The notes under the pieces are model-generated. The model was given only the letters and a program-made list of their open reading frames with translations. It ran no database searches and was not told the origin of the DNA. A stretch of DNA of 64,000 bases from JAXMAO01 sp046350375. Lineage in GTDB: Bacteria; Planctomycetota; Phycisphaerae; UBA1845; UTPLA1. Of this stretch, positions 1 through 12,628 are shown in pieces; the stretch's first letter is position 1; the number at the start of each line of letters is the position of its first letter. The stretch lies in contig JAXMAO010000012.1 in NCBI GenBank assembly GCA_046350375.1, positions 5,297 through 69,296 of the forward strand, given 5' to 3'. The translations under genes were made by a program, and so were the position numbers.

Positions 1-680
1 GTCGCGGCATCTGGCAGCGGGACCGTGCCCGTGGCGACCACGGTGCCGACGATCGTCAGCGAACCCAGCCCCGGGTTGGCCGGGTCGATCGGGCCCGACG
101 AGTTCACGCTCAGCGTCAGCGTCACGTTGCGACCGGAGACCTGCGCGGTGCCATTCAGCGTCACCGACCCGGGCGCCAGCGTGCCGAGGTCGATCGTGTC
201 GCTGCACAGCCGGCCGGCCGCTTGGAACGCGGCGCACACCAGGTTCGTGGACGTGTAGCTCAGGACGCCCGTCATGGTCGATGGGACGGCGGCGTAGTCG
301 AACGCGCCGCCGACCAGCGGCGCGGGCGGCATGGGCGTGCCCGGCGTACCGTAGTGCAGCCCGACGCTGGTGGCGGTGCTGTCGAAGCGGCCGCAGATGA
401 TGCCAAAGTTGAGGTGCCACTGGATGGAATTGTTCAGCAGGAAGCTGAAATCGTGCAGGATGATGTTCTGCGGCTGCGTCAGGCAGTCGAGCCCGACGAC
501 GATCGCGCCGCTGACCGGCGAGCCGCTGGTCGAGCACTGCATGCCGCAGATCGTCATGCACAGCGTGGTCGAGATGTTCGACTGGGCCGGAACGACTTGC
601 AGCGACACCGGCGACGCGGCCGCACGCGCCGCCAGCAGCCACGGCAACGCCCGCACGATGGCCGAAATGCGCCCGCGCAT
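1..680 (-). CDS. Secreted protein of unknown function (C-terminus beyond window)
   Basis: The frame is open from an ATG at 680 to the window edge, about 226 codons. The ATG follows a GAGGAGGA ribosome-binding site by a few bases. The product begins MRGRISAIVRALPWLLAARA, a plausible export signal, and then runs as a Ser/Thr/Val-rich chain with several Cys residues (LCMTICGMQCSTSG) and repeated short beta-like stretches. I recognise no catalytic motif. The composition suits an exported beta-sandwich protein of the type common in planctomycetes, where a dockerin-like or PEP-CTERM tail often lies at the C-terminus; that part is outside the window. Function is unknown. Codon use (G/C in the third position) supports the frame. 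Confidence 0.7.
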   Translation of the reverse strand, partial: MRGRISAIVRALPWLLAARAAASPVSLQVVPAQSNISTTLCMTICGMQCSTSGSPVSGAIVVGLDCLTQPQNIILHDFSFLLNNSIQWHLNFGIICGRFDSTATSVGLHYGTPGTPMPPAPLVGGAFDYAAVPSTMTGVLSYTSTNLVCAAFQAAGRLCSDTIDLGTLAPGSVTLNGTAQVSGRNVTLTLSVNSSGPIDPANPGLGSLTIVGTVVATGTVPLPDAA

Positions 681-752
681 CGTTCTCCTCCTCTGCCTTG
701 GCAATCGCGCGACGGCCGGCACCCCGGCGCGCGCCGCGGGACTGCGTTCGGC

Positions 753-758
753 ATTGTA
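753..758 (-). promoter_or_regulatory. Possible -10 box for the partial secreted protein
   Basis: On the minus strand TACAAT lies about 70 nt upstream of the ATG at 680. No convincing -35 element is seen at the usual spacing. The rest of 681-970 holds no gene I can support. Confidence 0.3.
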
Positions 759-970
759 CCAGCGCCCGCCGCCGCGGCGGCGCTGCGTAATTGACAATTG
801 ACTCATCAGCTACGCTGCGCGGGGCTTGCCGATGCCGGAGCCAGGCGACCCGGCCGCCCTCTGGCCGCCGTCGAAGGGTCGCGAATTGCGGTTCGTATTG
901 GCTCGGTAGGGCACAGATCCTCTTTGCCGCCGACTCTCGGAGATGGGGATGAGCGAATGGGGGCGGGCTG

Positions 971-1174
971 TCACCCGGCCGATGACCCGTCCGGTTCATC
1001 GTCGGGCTGGACCTGCGGCTGGGCGGGCTGCGAGCTCAGCACCGGGTCGGGCAGTTGCTGCACGATTGTCGCCGCGGGCCGCTGGCAGGCGGTCAGCGCC
1101 AGCGCCGCGCCGCCGGCCAGCGCCATCCACCCGGTGGCCTGCCTACCGCGCCGTGACGCCCGATCTGGGCTCAT
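971..1174 (-). CDS. Small lipoprotein, 67 aa
   Basis: A short protein with a clear lipoprotein signal: basic N-terminus (SPDRASRRGRQ), hydrophobic stretch and lipobox LALTAC, so the mature chain would start at Cys30 and be only about 38 residues, rich in Pro/Gln/Asp. It starts three bases after the stop of the upstream amidase gene and in the same frame, so the two are probably translated together. Its mature part (QQLPDPVLSSQP) loosely echoes the ADLPEPLVGTRP stretch just after the lipobox of the amidase, which hints at a partial duplication. No enzymatic motif; function unknown. Confidence 0.6.
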   Translation of the reverse strand: MSPDRASRRGRQATGWMALAGGAALALTACQRPAATIVQQLPDPVLSSQPAQPQVQPDDEPDGSSAG

Positions 1175-1177
1175 CGC

Positions 1178-1966
1178 TCAGTCCGATGACGCCGCGACCG
1201 ACGCGCTGCGCTGCACGCGCCGCCGTAGCTCGCCTAGCGAGAAGTTTCGCCCCGGGCACTCGGTCTTGTGCGTCACGCCGCCGTGCGTGTAGATGTGGCT
1301 GGTCGGAATGTCGCACTGCCGGCAGAGAAAGCTGACCAGCCGCGACAGCGACTCCATTTGCCGCGCGGTCGGCCCGTGGTCGTCAAGGTTGCCGATCAGG
1401 CAGATGCCGATGCCGTGCTCGTTGTAGTAGTTGCCGGGCACCTTGCAATGGGCCCCGGTCTTCTGCTTCGGCCAGCGCGACCCGACCCACACCTCGCCGT
1501 CGCCAAAGCGCACGCCGTTGCCGATCACGAAGTGATAGCCCAGCTCATCCCAGCCGCGCTGCTGGTGCCATTCGGCCATGCCCTGCGGTGTGTCGCGGTC
1601 GTTGGCCGAGTGGTGCACCACCACGCATTCCCAGCGCCGCGCGATGCCGCCCGCCGGAACCCAGCCCGCCTCGCCGCCGCGCGCCACGTAGGGCGTCGAG
1701 CGCAGCACGGGCGGCCGGCCGTCGTTCCGCGGCTGCGGCTCCGGCCGGTTGTTGGGGCGCGGCTGCCACGGATGCCAGTCGGGCTGCTGGCCGGTCGGCA
1801 TCGGCCGCGTGCCGACCAGCGGCTCGGGCAGGTCGGCCACCACCTGGCTGCCACGATTGGGCGGATTGCACCCCGCCGCCAGCGCCAGCAGCGCTGCCGC
1901 GCCGGCTGACACGCTCACCCAGCGAACGCCGCCACGTCGCCGCCGATTCATCGTTGCACCGCTCAT
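1178..1966 (-). CDS. N-acetylmuramoyl-L-alanine amidase lipoprotein (Amidase_2/PGRP type)
   Basis: A 262-aa zinc amidase predicted to cut the bond between muramic acid and the stem peptide in peptidoglycan. An N-terminal signal with lipobox ALAAGC at about residue 33 predicts a lipid anchor. A Pro/Arg/Asn-rich linker (residues 40-95) follows. The catalytic domain fills about 105-250: the first zinc histidine lies in VVVHHSAN, the substrate-side motif is GIGICLIGN, and the second metal site is in THKTECPG, where the Cys before PGR matches the Cys ligand of T7-lysozyme-like amidases. It is followed at 3 bp by the small lipoprotein gene. All expected ligands are present, so it should be active. 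It may serve envelope turnover rather than defence. Confidence 0.88.
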   Translation of the reverse strand: MSGATMNRRRRGGVRWVSVSAGAAALLALAAGCNPPNRGSQVVADLPEPLVGTRPMPTGQQPDWHPWQPRPNNRPEPQPRNDGRPPVLRSTPYVARGGEAGWVPAGGIARRWECVVVHHSANDRDTPQGMAEWHQQRGWDELGYHFVIGNGVRFGDGEVWVGSRWPKQKTGAHCKVPGNYYNEHGIGICLIGNLDDHGPTARQMESLSRLVSFLCRQCDIPTSHIYTHGGVTHKTECPGRNFSLGELRRRVQRSASVAASSD

Positions 1967-2113
1967 CTGCCTGTCGCTCCCAGCGCCGGGGCGTTCATCG
2001 GGTACGCAAACCCCGGAAAGTTAATCTTTCGCCCGGCATGACGGAAGCGGCCGACCTCGCGCTTGGCCGACCGCCTGCGGACCCTGAAAATACGCCCCGG
2101 TCGCCGCTGCGGG

Positions 2114-3277
2114 TCACTGCTTTTCCGCCGACGGAGCGGACCTGTCCGGCTCGGCTGGCGCCGCCCCGGGCTTCTCGGAGCCGGGCTTGCCCGCGTCTGA
2201 CTGCTTTCCGGCGCGATCCGCCGCCGGCGATGCCTCCCCGACCCAGCTCACCACGTCGCGAAAGACATCGCCGATCCAGCGCCGCGGCTTGCCGCCGCGC
2301 TTGGTCAGCCCGTGGTCGTAGCCGGCATAGCGGTGCACCGTCACGTCCTTCCGCCCGGCCCGCAGCAGCTCGACCGTGAGCAGATCAAACGCCTCGATCG
2401 GCACGCTTTCGTCCTCGGTGCCGTGCGCCAGAAAGAGCCGGCACTTCGACTTCAGCAGCGCGTCGATCGGCGGATGCTGGCCGAAGCTCGCCCAGCGGCG
2501 ATAGGTGTGCCCCGCGAAAAACTTCTCGATGCTCTGCGGCTCCGCGAGGATCTCGCCGAACTGCCGCTCGAGCTGCGACACCTCGGTCTCGATCTCCTCC
2601 AACGACTTCCCGGCCTCGAGCAGTCGCCGCCGTTGCAGCACCAGCAGGTCGAAAAACTGCGTCGGCCCGCCGCCCGAGAGGAACGCCACATGCGTGACGC
2701 GCGGCTCGACCGCCGCCACGGCCGCCGCCACCACCGCCCCCTCCGAATGGCCGACCAGCACGATCTTCGATGAATCGACCGCCGGCTGGTTCGCCAGCGC
2801 GTCGATCAGCACGCGCACGTCGGCGACCCGGCCATCGAGCGTCGCGTGGCGCAGGTAGTCGTCGCTCGCCCCCTCCGACACGCCCGGGCGCAGGTTGTCG
2901 AGAAACTTCACGCCGCGCTTCTCGGCCGCGACCACGTGGAAACGCGCCCCGGCCGTCTGCGCCAGCAGCCCCCAGGTCGTGCAGCCGACGCGCTCACCGG
3001 CCGACACAAACAACGACTGCGCGCCCGAGCCATCGAGATAGATCATCAGCGGCCGGCGCTCCGCCCCGGCGGCGGGCGCCAGGCAGGCCAGGAACGCCGT
3101 CAGCGGACTGCCGTCCGATCGCGGAATCTCCCACTGCCGGAAATCCTTCGGCAGCCTGGCGTTCTCGGCAAACGGCATCTCCCAGCCCGCCGGACCGGCC
3201 AGCGCCGCGGGCACGCCCAGCCCGGTGAAGATCGCGACCGACAGCGCGGCCGCCCGGTAAACGCGTTGCGTCGTCAT
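2114..3277 (-). CDS. Exported alpha/beta hydrolase (dienelactone hydrolase/peptidase-like fold)
   Basis: A 387-aa predicted serine hydrolase. The ATG at 3277 is chosen because it starts a good signal peptide (MTTQRVYRAAALSVAIFTGL, cleavage near ALA-GP) and lies behind AAGGGG; an upstream in-frame ATG at 3304 is possible. The nucleophile elbow is VGHSEGA, the acid is probably the Asp in HGTEDESVP, and the histidine is in AGYDHGL. The segment MIYLDGSGAQS supplies the oxyanion-side strand. A long helical insert (about residues 215-260) forms a cap. The C-terminal 45 residues are Ala/Pro/Lys-rich and disordered-looking. Substrate unknown. It is divergent from uvrA. Confidence 0.8.
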   Translation of the reverse strand: MTTQRVYRAAALSVAIFTGLGVPAALAGPAGWEMPFAENARLPKDFRQWEIPRSDGSPLTAFLACLAPAAGAERRPLMIYLDGSGAQSLFVSAGERVGCTTWGLLAQTAGARFHVVAAEKRGVKFLDNLRPGVSEGASDDYLRHATLDGRVADVRVLIDALANQPAVDSSKIVLVGHSEGAVVAAAVAAVEPRVTHVAFLSGGGPTQFFDLLVLQRRRLLEAGKSLEEIETEVSQLERQFGEILAEPQSIEKFFAGHTYRRWASFGQHPPIDALLKSKCRLFLAHGTEDESVPIEAFDLLTVELLRAGRKDVTVHRYAGYDHGLTKRGGKPRRWIGDVFRDVVSWVGEASPAADRAGKQSDAGKPGSEKPGAAPAEPDRSAPSAEKQ

Positions 3278-3436
3278 TTCAGAATCGATCCCCTTCCGCC
3301 TCATCGGCCAAATCGTCCCGTGGCTCGCACGTACAGATGCACGACGCCCGGCGCGCCCGCCGCCGCTCATGTTTGCGGACGATTTCGCGCCTTCGCCCCG
3401 CGAACCGGCCGTTCAACCCACACGCCGCGCCGCGGA

Positions 3437-3452
3437 TACAATCCCGCCCGTG
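3437..3452 (+). promoter_or_regulatory. Putative leaderless promoter of uvrA: TACAAT, 7 nt, GTG
   Basis: TACAAT (3437-3442) stands seven bases (CCCGCCC) before the GTG at 3450. With initiation a few bases after a -10 box, the mRNA would start at or next to the start codon. No Shine-Dalgarno sequence is available in that space. The same geometry recurs before nadB and the selenoprotein candidate. Confidence 0.45.
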
Positions 3453-5429
3453 GAACCCGACCGCATCGACATCAAGGGCGCCCGCGAGCATAACCTCCGC
3501 AACGTCTCGCTCGCGCTGCCGCGCAATCGGCTGATCTGCCTCACCGGCGTCTCCGGCAGCGGCAAGAGCTCTCTCGCGTTCGACACCCTCTACGCCGAGG
3601 GGCAGCGCCGCTACATCGAGTCGCTCTCCTCCTACGCGCGGCAGTTCCTCGGCCAGCTTCAGAAGCCCGACGTCGACCAGATCACCGGCCTGTCGCCCGC
3701 CATCGCCATCCAGCAGAAGACCAGCGGCTGGAACCCGCGCTCAACCGTCGGCACCGTCACCGGCGTGTTCGACTTCCTGCGCGTGCTCTACGCCCGCATC
3801 GGCCTGCAACACTGCACCCGCTGCAATCGCCCGATCGCCGCCCAGTCGCGCGAGCAGATCATCACCGGCATCCTGCAACTGGCCGACCCGGCCGCGCCCC
3901 GCGCAGCAGCGCCGCGTAGCGCGCCCCGCGCGACGAAGGACGCGCCGTCCGGCCCGGATCGCGTGCTCATCCTCGCGCCGGTCGCGCGGGCGCAGAAGGG
4001 CGAATTCCGCGACCTGTTCGACGACATGCTCCGCGCCGGTTACGTCCGCGCCCGCGTCGACGGCGCGCTCGTCGAGCTCACCGCGCCGCCCGAGCTCGAG
4101 CGCAACCAGCGCCACGACATCGAGATCGTCATCGACCGCCTGACGCTCGCGCCCGACGTCCGCCCGCGGCTGGCCGAATCGGTCGAGGCCGCCCTCAAGC
4201 TCGGCGCCGGCACGCTCATCGTCGCGGTCGCGTCGGGCGAGCCGGCCGCCGACGTGCTTTTCTCGGCCCGCTACGCCTGCAGCGCGTGCGGGCTGTCATT
4301 CGAGCCGCCGACGCCGCAGCTCTTCTCGTTCAATTCGCCCGGCGGCATGTGCCCGACCTGCGACGGCCTCGGCGAGCGGATGGATTTCGATCTCGACCTG
4401 CTGATCCCGAATCCGGGCCTCAGCTTTCTCGCGTCGTGCATCGTGCCGCTCCGCGGCCCGCCCGGGAAATGGCGCAGGCACATCTACGACGGCGTCGCCA
4501 AACACCTGGGCGTCAAGCTCGACCAGCCGTGGAGCAAGCTGCCCGAGCGCGCCCGCCACGCATTGCTGCACGGCACCGGCGACGCCCACATCACCTTCGA
4601 GTGGAAATGGTCGCGCGGCGTCTGGAAGCACGGGGACACGTTTGCCGGCGTCCTGGCCGAGCTGCGCGAGAAGTATCGCAAGGCCAACGCCGCGTTCGTG
4701 CGCGAGTACTACGAGAAGTTCATGCGCCGCGTCCGCTGCCCCGATTGCGCCGGCGACCGGTTGAACGCCCAGGCCCGCGCCGTGCGAATCGCCGCGGCGC
4801 CCGAGCCGCGCCAAACGTCGCGCCGCGCCGCCGCGCGTCCGCGCCCGCCGCGCGCGGCAACCGCCATCGGCCCGACGCTGTCCGAGCTCTGCCGGCTGCC
4901 GGTCGACGTCGCGCGATCGTTGCTCGACCGGCTCGTGCTCACCCCGGTGCAGCAGGTCGTGGTCGCCGACGTGCTGAAGGAGGTGCGGGCCCGGCTCGAC
5001 TTCCTGCTCGACGTGGGGCTGCACTATCTCACGCTCGATCGCGCCGCGCCCTCGCTTTCGGGCGGTGAGAGCCAGCGCATCCGCCTCGCGGGGCAGATCG
5101 GCTCGGGCCTGTCCGGCGTGCTCTACGTGCTGGACGAGCCGAGCATCGGCCTGCACCCGCGCGACAACCGCCGACTGCTGGAGTCGCTGGTTCGGCTGCG
5201 CGACCTGGGCAACACGGTGGTGGTCGTCGAGCACGACGAGGAGGCGATGAGGACCGCCGACCACGTGGTCGATTTCGGCCCCGGCCCGGGCGTCCGCGGC
5301 GGCGAGCTGGTTGCATCGGGCACGCTGGCGGAGGTGATGGCCGAGCCGCGCTCGGTGACTGGCGACTACCTGGCCGGCCGGCGGCAGATCGAGGTGCCGA
5401 AGAAGCGCCGGCCGGTGAGTCGGATCTGA
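3450..5429 (+). CDS. uvrA: UvrA, first ABC module of a doubled protein
   Basis: This 659-aa chain corresponds to the N-terminal half of UvrA, the damage-recognising ATPase of nucleotide excision repair. The GTG at 3450 gives VEPDRIDIKGAREHNLRNV, which matches the normal UvrA N-terminus; an ATG 81 bases upstream is in frame but would add an unlike extension. It has Walker A GVSGSGKSS, the motif RRYIESLSSYARQFLGQ, a first zinc module CSACG...CPTCDGLG, CPDCAGDRL, signature LSGGESQRIRLAGQIGSGL and Walker B VLYVLDEPSIGLHPRDN. It stops after the first ABC module, where an ordinary UvrA of about 940 aa would continue. The next gene starts four bases later in another frame with the second module, so the pair supplies UvrA as separate halves or is one gene broken by an indel. 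Confidence 0.9.
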   Translation: MEPDRIDIKGAREHNLRNVSLALPRNRLICLTGVSGSGKSSLAFDTLYAEGQRRYIESLSSYARQFLGQLQKPDVDQITGLSPAIAIQQKTSGWNPRSTVGTVTGVFDFLRVLYARIGLQHCTRCNRPIAAQSREQIITGILQLADPAAPRAAAPRSAPRATKDAPSGPDRVLILAPVARAQKGEFRDLFDDMLRAGYVRARVDGALVELTAPPELERNQRHDIEIVIDRLTLAPDVRPRLAESVEAALKLGAGTLIVAVASGEPAADVLFSARYACSACGLSFEPPTPQLFSFNSPGGMCPTCDGLGERMDFDLDLLIPNPGLSFLASCIVPLRGPPGKWRRHIYDGVAKHLGVKLDQPWSKLPERARHALLHGTGDAHITFEWKWSRGVWKHGDTFAGVLAELREKYRKANAAFVREYYEKFMRRVRCPDCAGDRLNAQARAVRIAAAPEPRQTSRRAAARPRPPRAATAIGPTLSELCRLPVDVARSLLDRLVLTPVQQVVVADVLKEVRARLDFLLDVGLHYLTLDRAAPSLSGGESQRIRLAGQIGSGLSGVLYVLDEPSIGLHPRDNRRLLESLVRLRDLGNTVVVVEHDEEAMRTADHVVDFGPGPGVRGGELVASGTLAEVMAEPRSVTGDYLAGRRQIEVPKKRRPVSRI

Positions 5430-5433
5430 GCGC

Positions 5434-9945
<4,512 letters not shown>

Positions 9946-10723
9946 ACTTCCGGGTGCCGCCGCGCACCTTCGCCCAGTCGGGCTCAACCGCAGCCTGGGT
10001 CTCAAGTCGCTCGACGATCGCGACGACCTGCCGATCTACGGCAGCCAGCCGCGCGTCGCCATCCGGCCGCACTCGCGCGAAACCGATCGCATCCGCATCC
10101 TGGTCCACGACCGTCGCGAGGTGACTACGGCCGGGTTCCGTCAGTTTCTGAGGGTCGCCGTGCGGCGCCACCTGGAATTGGTTCGCGGCCTGGCGCGAAA
10201 CGTCGCCAAGGCCCAGCCGTGGCGCGTCGATGGCAAGGCGTGGCACCTCTCGCAGAAGGGCATCGCGCCGGCCCAGCCGCCGCAGTGGCAGCCGATGACG
10301 CTGGTCGAGCTGCTCGGCCGGCTGACCCGCGGCGTGCCGGGCGCGACGGTCGACTGGTCGCGAAAATCGACCGTGCTGGTGCTGACGCGCGACGGGCGGG
10401 TTCTGGCGCGGGTCGCGTCGACGCTGCGTCCGGGGCTGCGTGTCAGCGTGCCCGTGCCGGTGGGGCGGTTCACGCCGACTGCGGTCGAGGGGCTGGGTCT
10501 TCAGCCGCGCGTCGTGACGGCAAACAACCGGGCGCAGGTCGAGTTCTGGCTGAGTTCTCCTAACCAGCTTGCCGCCGCGGCCCTGGCCCGACTGCTGGCC
10601 GGCGTGGCGCCCGAATCGGCGGGCCAGGAGGATTGACTTCCGGCGACCGCAAGTCGAGAATTGATCGGGGTTAATCCGTCGCGCCGCCGGTCGCTTCGCC
10701 GCCCGGCGCGGAGGCCGGACGCC

Positions 10724-10915
10724 ATGACCATTCGCCGCATCCTCTGCTGTCGCCGTGCCGGCCTGCTGGCGGGCGGTTTCCTCGCCGCCGGCCTGGGCGG
10801 CTGCGAACAAATCTTTCAGCAGAACGTCGAAGCCTTCTATGCCCCCCAAGTGCTGCAGAATGCCTTCCTGCTCCCGTTTACGTTTCTGTTTCGCCTCTTC
10901 GGCCGATTGCTATAA
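10724..10915 (+). CDS. Short lipoprotein/membrane peptide, 63 aa
   Basis: ATG at 10724 follows a GGAGG at about 11 bases. The product MTIRRILCCRRAGLL... has a basic start, a Gly/Ala/Leu stretch and lipobox AGLGGC, followed by EQIFQQNVEAFYAPQ and a hydrophobic C-terminus LLPFTFLFRLFGRLL. It would be anchored by lipid and/or a C-terminal helix. It sits 30 bp before the phosphatase gene in the same direction. No known family recognised; similar tiny lipoproteins are common in planctomycetes. Confidence 0.55.
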   Translation: MTIRRILCCRRAGLLAGGFLAAGLGGCEQIFQQNVEAFYAPQVLQNAFLLPFTFLFRLFGRLL

Positions 10916-10945
10916 GGGGGCCGCCGTCGCGGTTCGACGCCTTTC

Positions 10946-12562
10946 ATGATCGAAGTGACCATCCACCATCCGGACGGGCGCGTCGCCACGCAGCTCGTCA
11001 GCAAGAACAGCTTCTTCGTCGGGCGCGAGGCCAGCTGCGACGTGGCGCTGGACGACCACGTCATCTCGCGCCGCCACAGCCGCGTTTCCGTCGATGTCGA
11101 CGGCAACATCTGGGTCGAAGACCTCAAGAGCAAGAACGGCACCTTCCTCAACGAGCGCGAGGTCGGCGAAACGCCCATGCGCGTCGCGCCCACCGATCGC
11201 GTCGGCGTCGGCAAGTTCAGCCTGGCCCTGAAGCCCGCCGACACCTCGGGCACCGTCGTCCTCGGCGAGATTGAAACCCAGTTCGGCAGCACCTCCGTCT
11301 GGCGACCCGACCAGCTCATCAGTCTGCCCCAGCAGCGCCTCGATCGGCTCTACAGCCTGTTCGAGCGGCTGACCGGCCTGTTCGACCGCAACGAGCTGCT
11401 GAACGAGGTCATCACCGTCGCGATGGAGACGATGCGCTTCGACCGCGCCGGCATCGCGCTCTGGAAAGGCGAGCCCAGCCAGCCCGAGTGGGTCGCCATC
11501 CGCGCGCCGCGCCGCGACCCCAGCGGCGAGTTCCGCATCAGCCGCAGCATCGTCAGCCGCGCCCTGCACTGCGGCGAGCGCATCCTCGTCAACGATGTGT
11601 CGAGCGATGTCGGCGACCCCACCGTCAGCATGATCTCCAACAACATCCGCTCGGCCGTCTGCGTGCCGCTCGTCTATCACGACAAGGTCCACGGCGTGCT
11701 CTACGGCGACCGCATCACCGCGTCGACCGGCTACACCCGCGAGGATGTGGACTTCTTCGCCGCGCTCGCCAAGCAGGCCGCCATGGCGCTGGTCAACGCC
11801 GACCTGCTCAGCGAGCAGCAGCAGCGCCAGCGTATGCAGCAGCAGCTTGAAATCGCCCGGACCATTCAGCAGCGGCTCCTGCCCAGCCAGCCGCTGGTTC
11901 GGCCCGACGTGACGGTCGAGGCGCTCAACGACCCCGGCCAGTCGGTCAGCGGAGACTACTTCGACTACTTCGTCCGCCCCGACGGCGGCGTGGTGGTCAT
12001 CGTCGCCGACGTCGCCGGCAAGGGCGTCCCGGCGGCGCTGCTCATGGCCAACCTGCAGGCGGCCGTGCAGGTCTCGATGACGCGCGGCGGCGACCTGGTC
12101 GAGGCCGCCACGGCGCTCAACCGCCTGGTCTGTGCCAACGTGCAGTCCGACCGCTTCATCACCGCCATCATCGGCGTGGTCGAGCCGGCCGCACGGACCT
12201 TTCGCTTCGTGAACGCCGGACACCTCTGGCCGATCGTCACCAGCGCCCGCGGCGACCTGCGCGTGATCGAATCCGAGCCGAACCTGCCGCTGGGAGTCGA
12301 ACTCGACGAGCGTTTCGCGCTCCACCAGGCGCAGCTCTACCCGGGCCGCGGCACGCTGCTGCTCTATACCGATGGCGTGACCGAGGCGCAGAACGCATCC
12401 GGCGGGGCGTTTGAGATGCCGCGATTGATCGACGCGGCACGCTCGGTGCTCGGCGAGCCGCCGCGCGAGCAGATTGCGGTGATCCGCCGGCTGATCCGCC
12501 AGTTCACCCGCGACCATCCCCAGTCCGACGACATCACCCTCTTGGCGATGCAGCTTTCCTGA
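10946..12562 (+). CDS. FHA-GAF-PP2C (SpoIIE/RsbU-type) protein phosphatase
   Basis: A 538-aa cytosolic signalling protein. Residues 1-95 form an FHA domain (FFVGREASCDV, VISRRHSRV, LKSKNGTFLN), which binds phosphothreonine peptides. Residues about 130-285 are a GAF sensor domain (VCVPLVYHDKVHGVLYGDR). A short Gln-rich coiled coil (QQQRQRMQQQLEIARTIQQR) links to the PP2C-like phosphatase at about 320-535, with metal-binding motifs SGDYFDYF, IVADVAGKGVPAAL, FVNAGHLWPI and YTDGVTEA, and QSDDITLLAM at the end. Such proteins dephosphorylate anti-sigma-factor antagonists. It lies convergent to an unusual sigma-70 gene, which might be its regulatory target; this is inference only. No membrane segments. 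Confidence 0.92.
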   Translation: MIEVTIHHPDGRVATQLVSKNSFFVGREASCDVALDDHVISRRHSRVSVDVDGNIWVEDLKSKNGTFLNEREVGETPMRVAPTDRVGVGKFSLALKPADTSGTVVLGEIETQFGSTSVWRPDQLISLPQQRLDRLYSLFERLTGLFDRNELLNEVITVAMETMRFDRAGIALWKGEPSQPEWVAIRAPRRDPSGEFRISRSIVSRALHCGERILVNDVSSDVGDPTVSMISNNIRSAVCVPLVYHDKVHGVLYGDRITASTGYTREDVDFFAALAKQAAMALVNADLLSEQQQRQRMQQQLEIARTIQQRLLPSQPLVRPDVTVEALNDPGQSVSGDYFDYFVRPDGGVVVIVADVAGKGVPAALLMANLQAAVQVSMTRGGDLVEAATALNRLVCANVQSDRFITAIIGVVEPAARTFRFVNAGHLWPIVTSARGDLRVIESEPNLPLGVELDERFALHQAQLYPGRGTLLLYTDGVTEAQNASGGAFEMPRLIDAARSVLGEPPREQIAVIRRLIRQFTRDHPQSDDITLLAMQLS

Positions 12563-12628
12563 GTGGCGGCCGGCGCGCGGAGCGGCCGAACCGGGTCGCG
12601 GGCGTGCCTGGGTTTTCCGAAGTGGCAA

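Noticed and set aside
1172..1180. In-frame TGA between the amidase and the small lipoprotein considered as recoding
   Set aside because: The second gene has its own ATG three bases later and a full lipoprotein signal, so two separate proteins are the simple reading.
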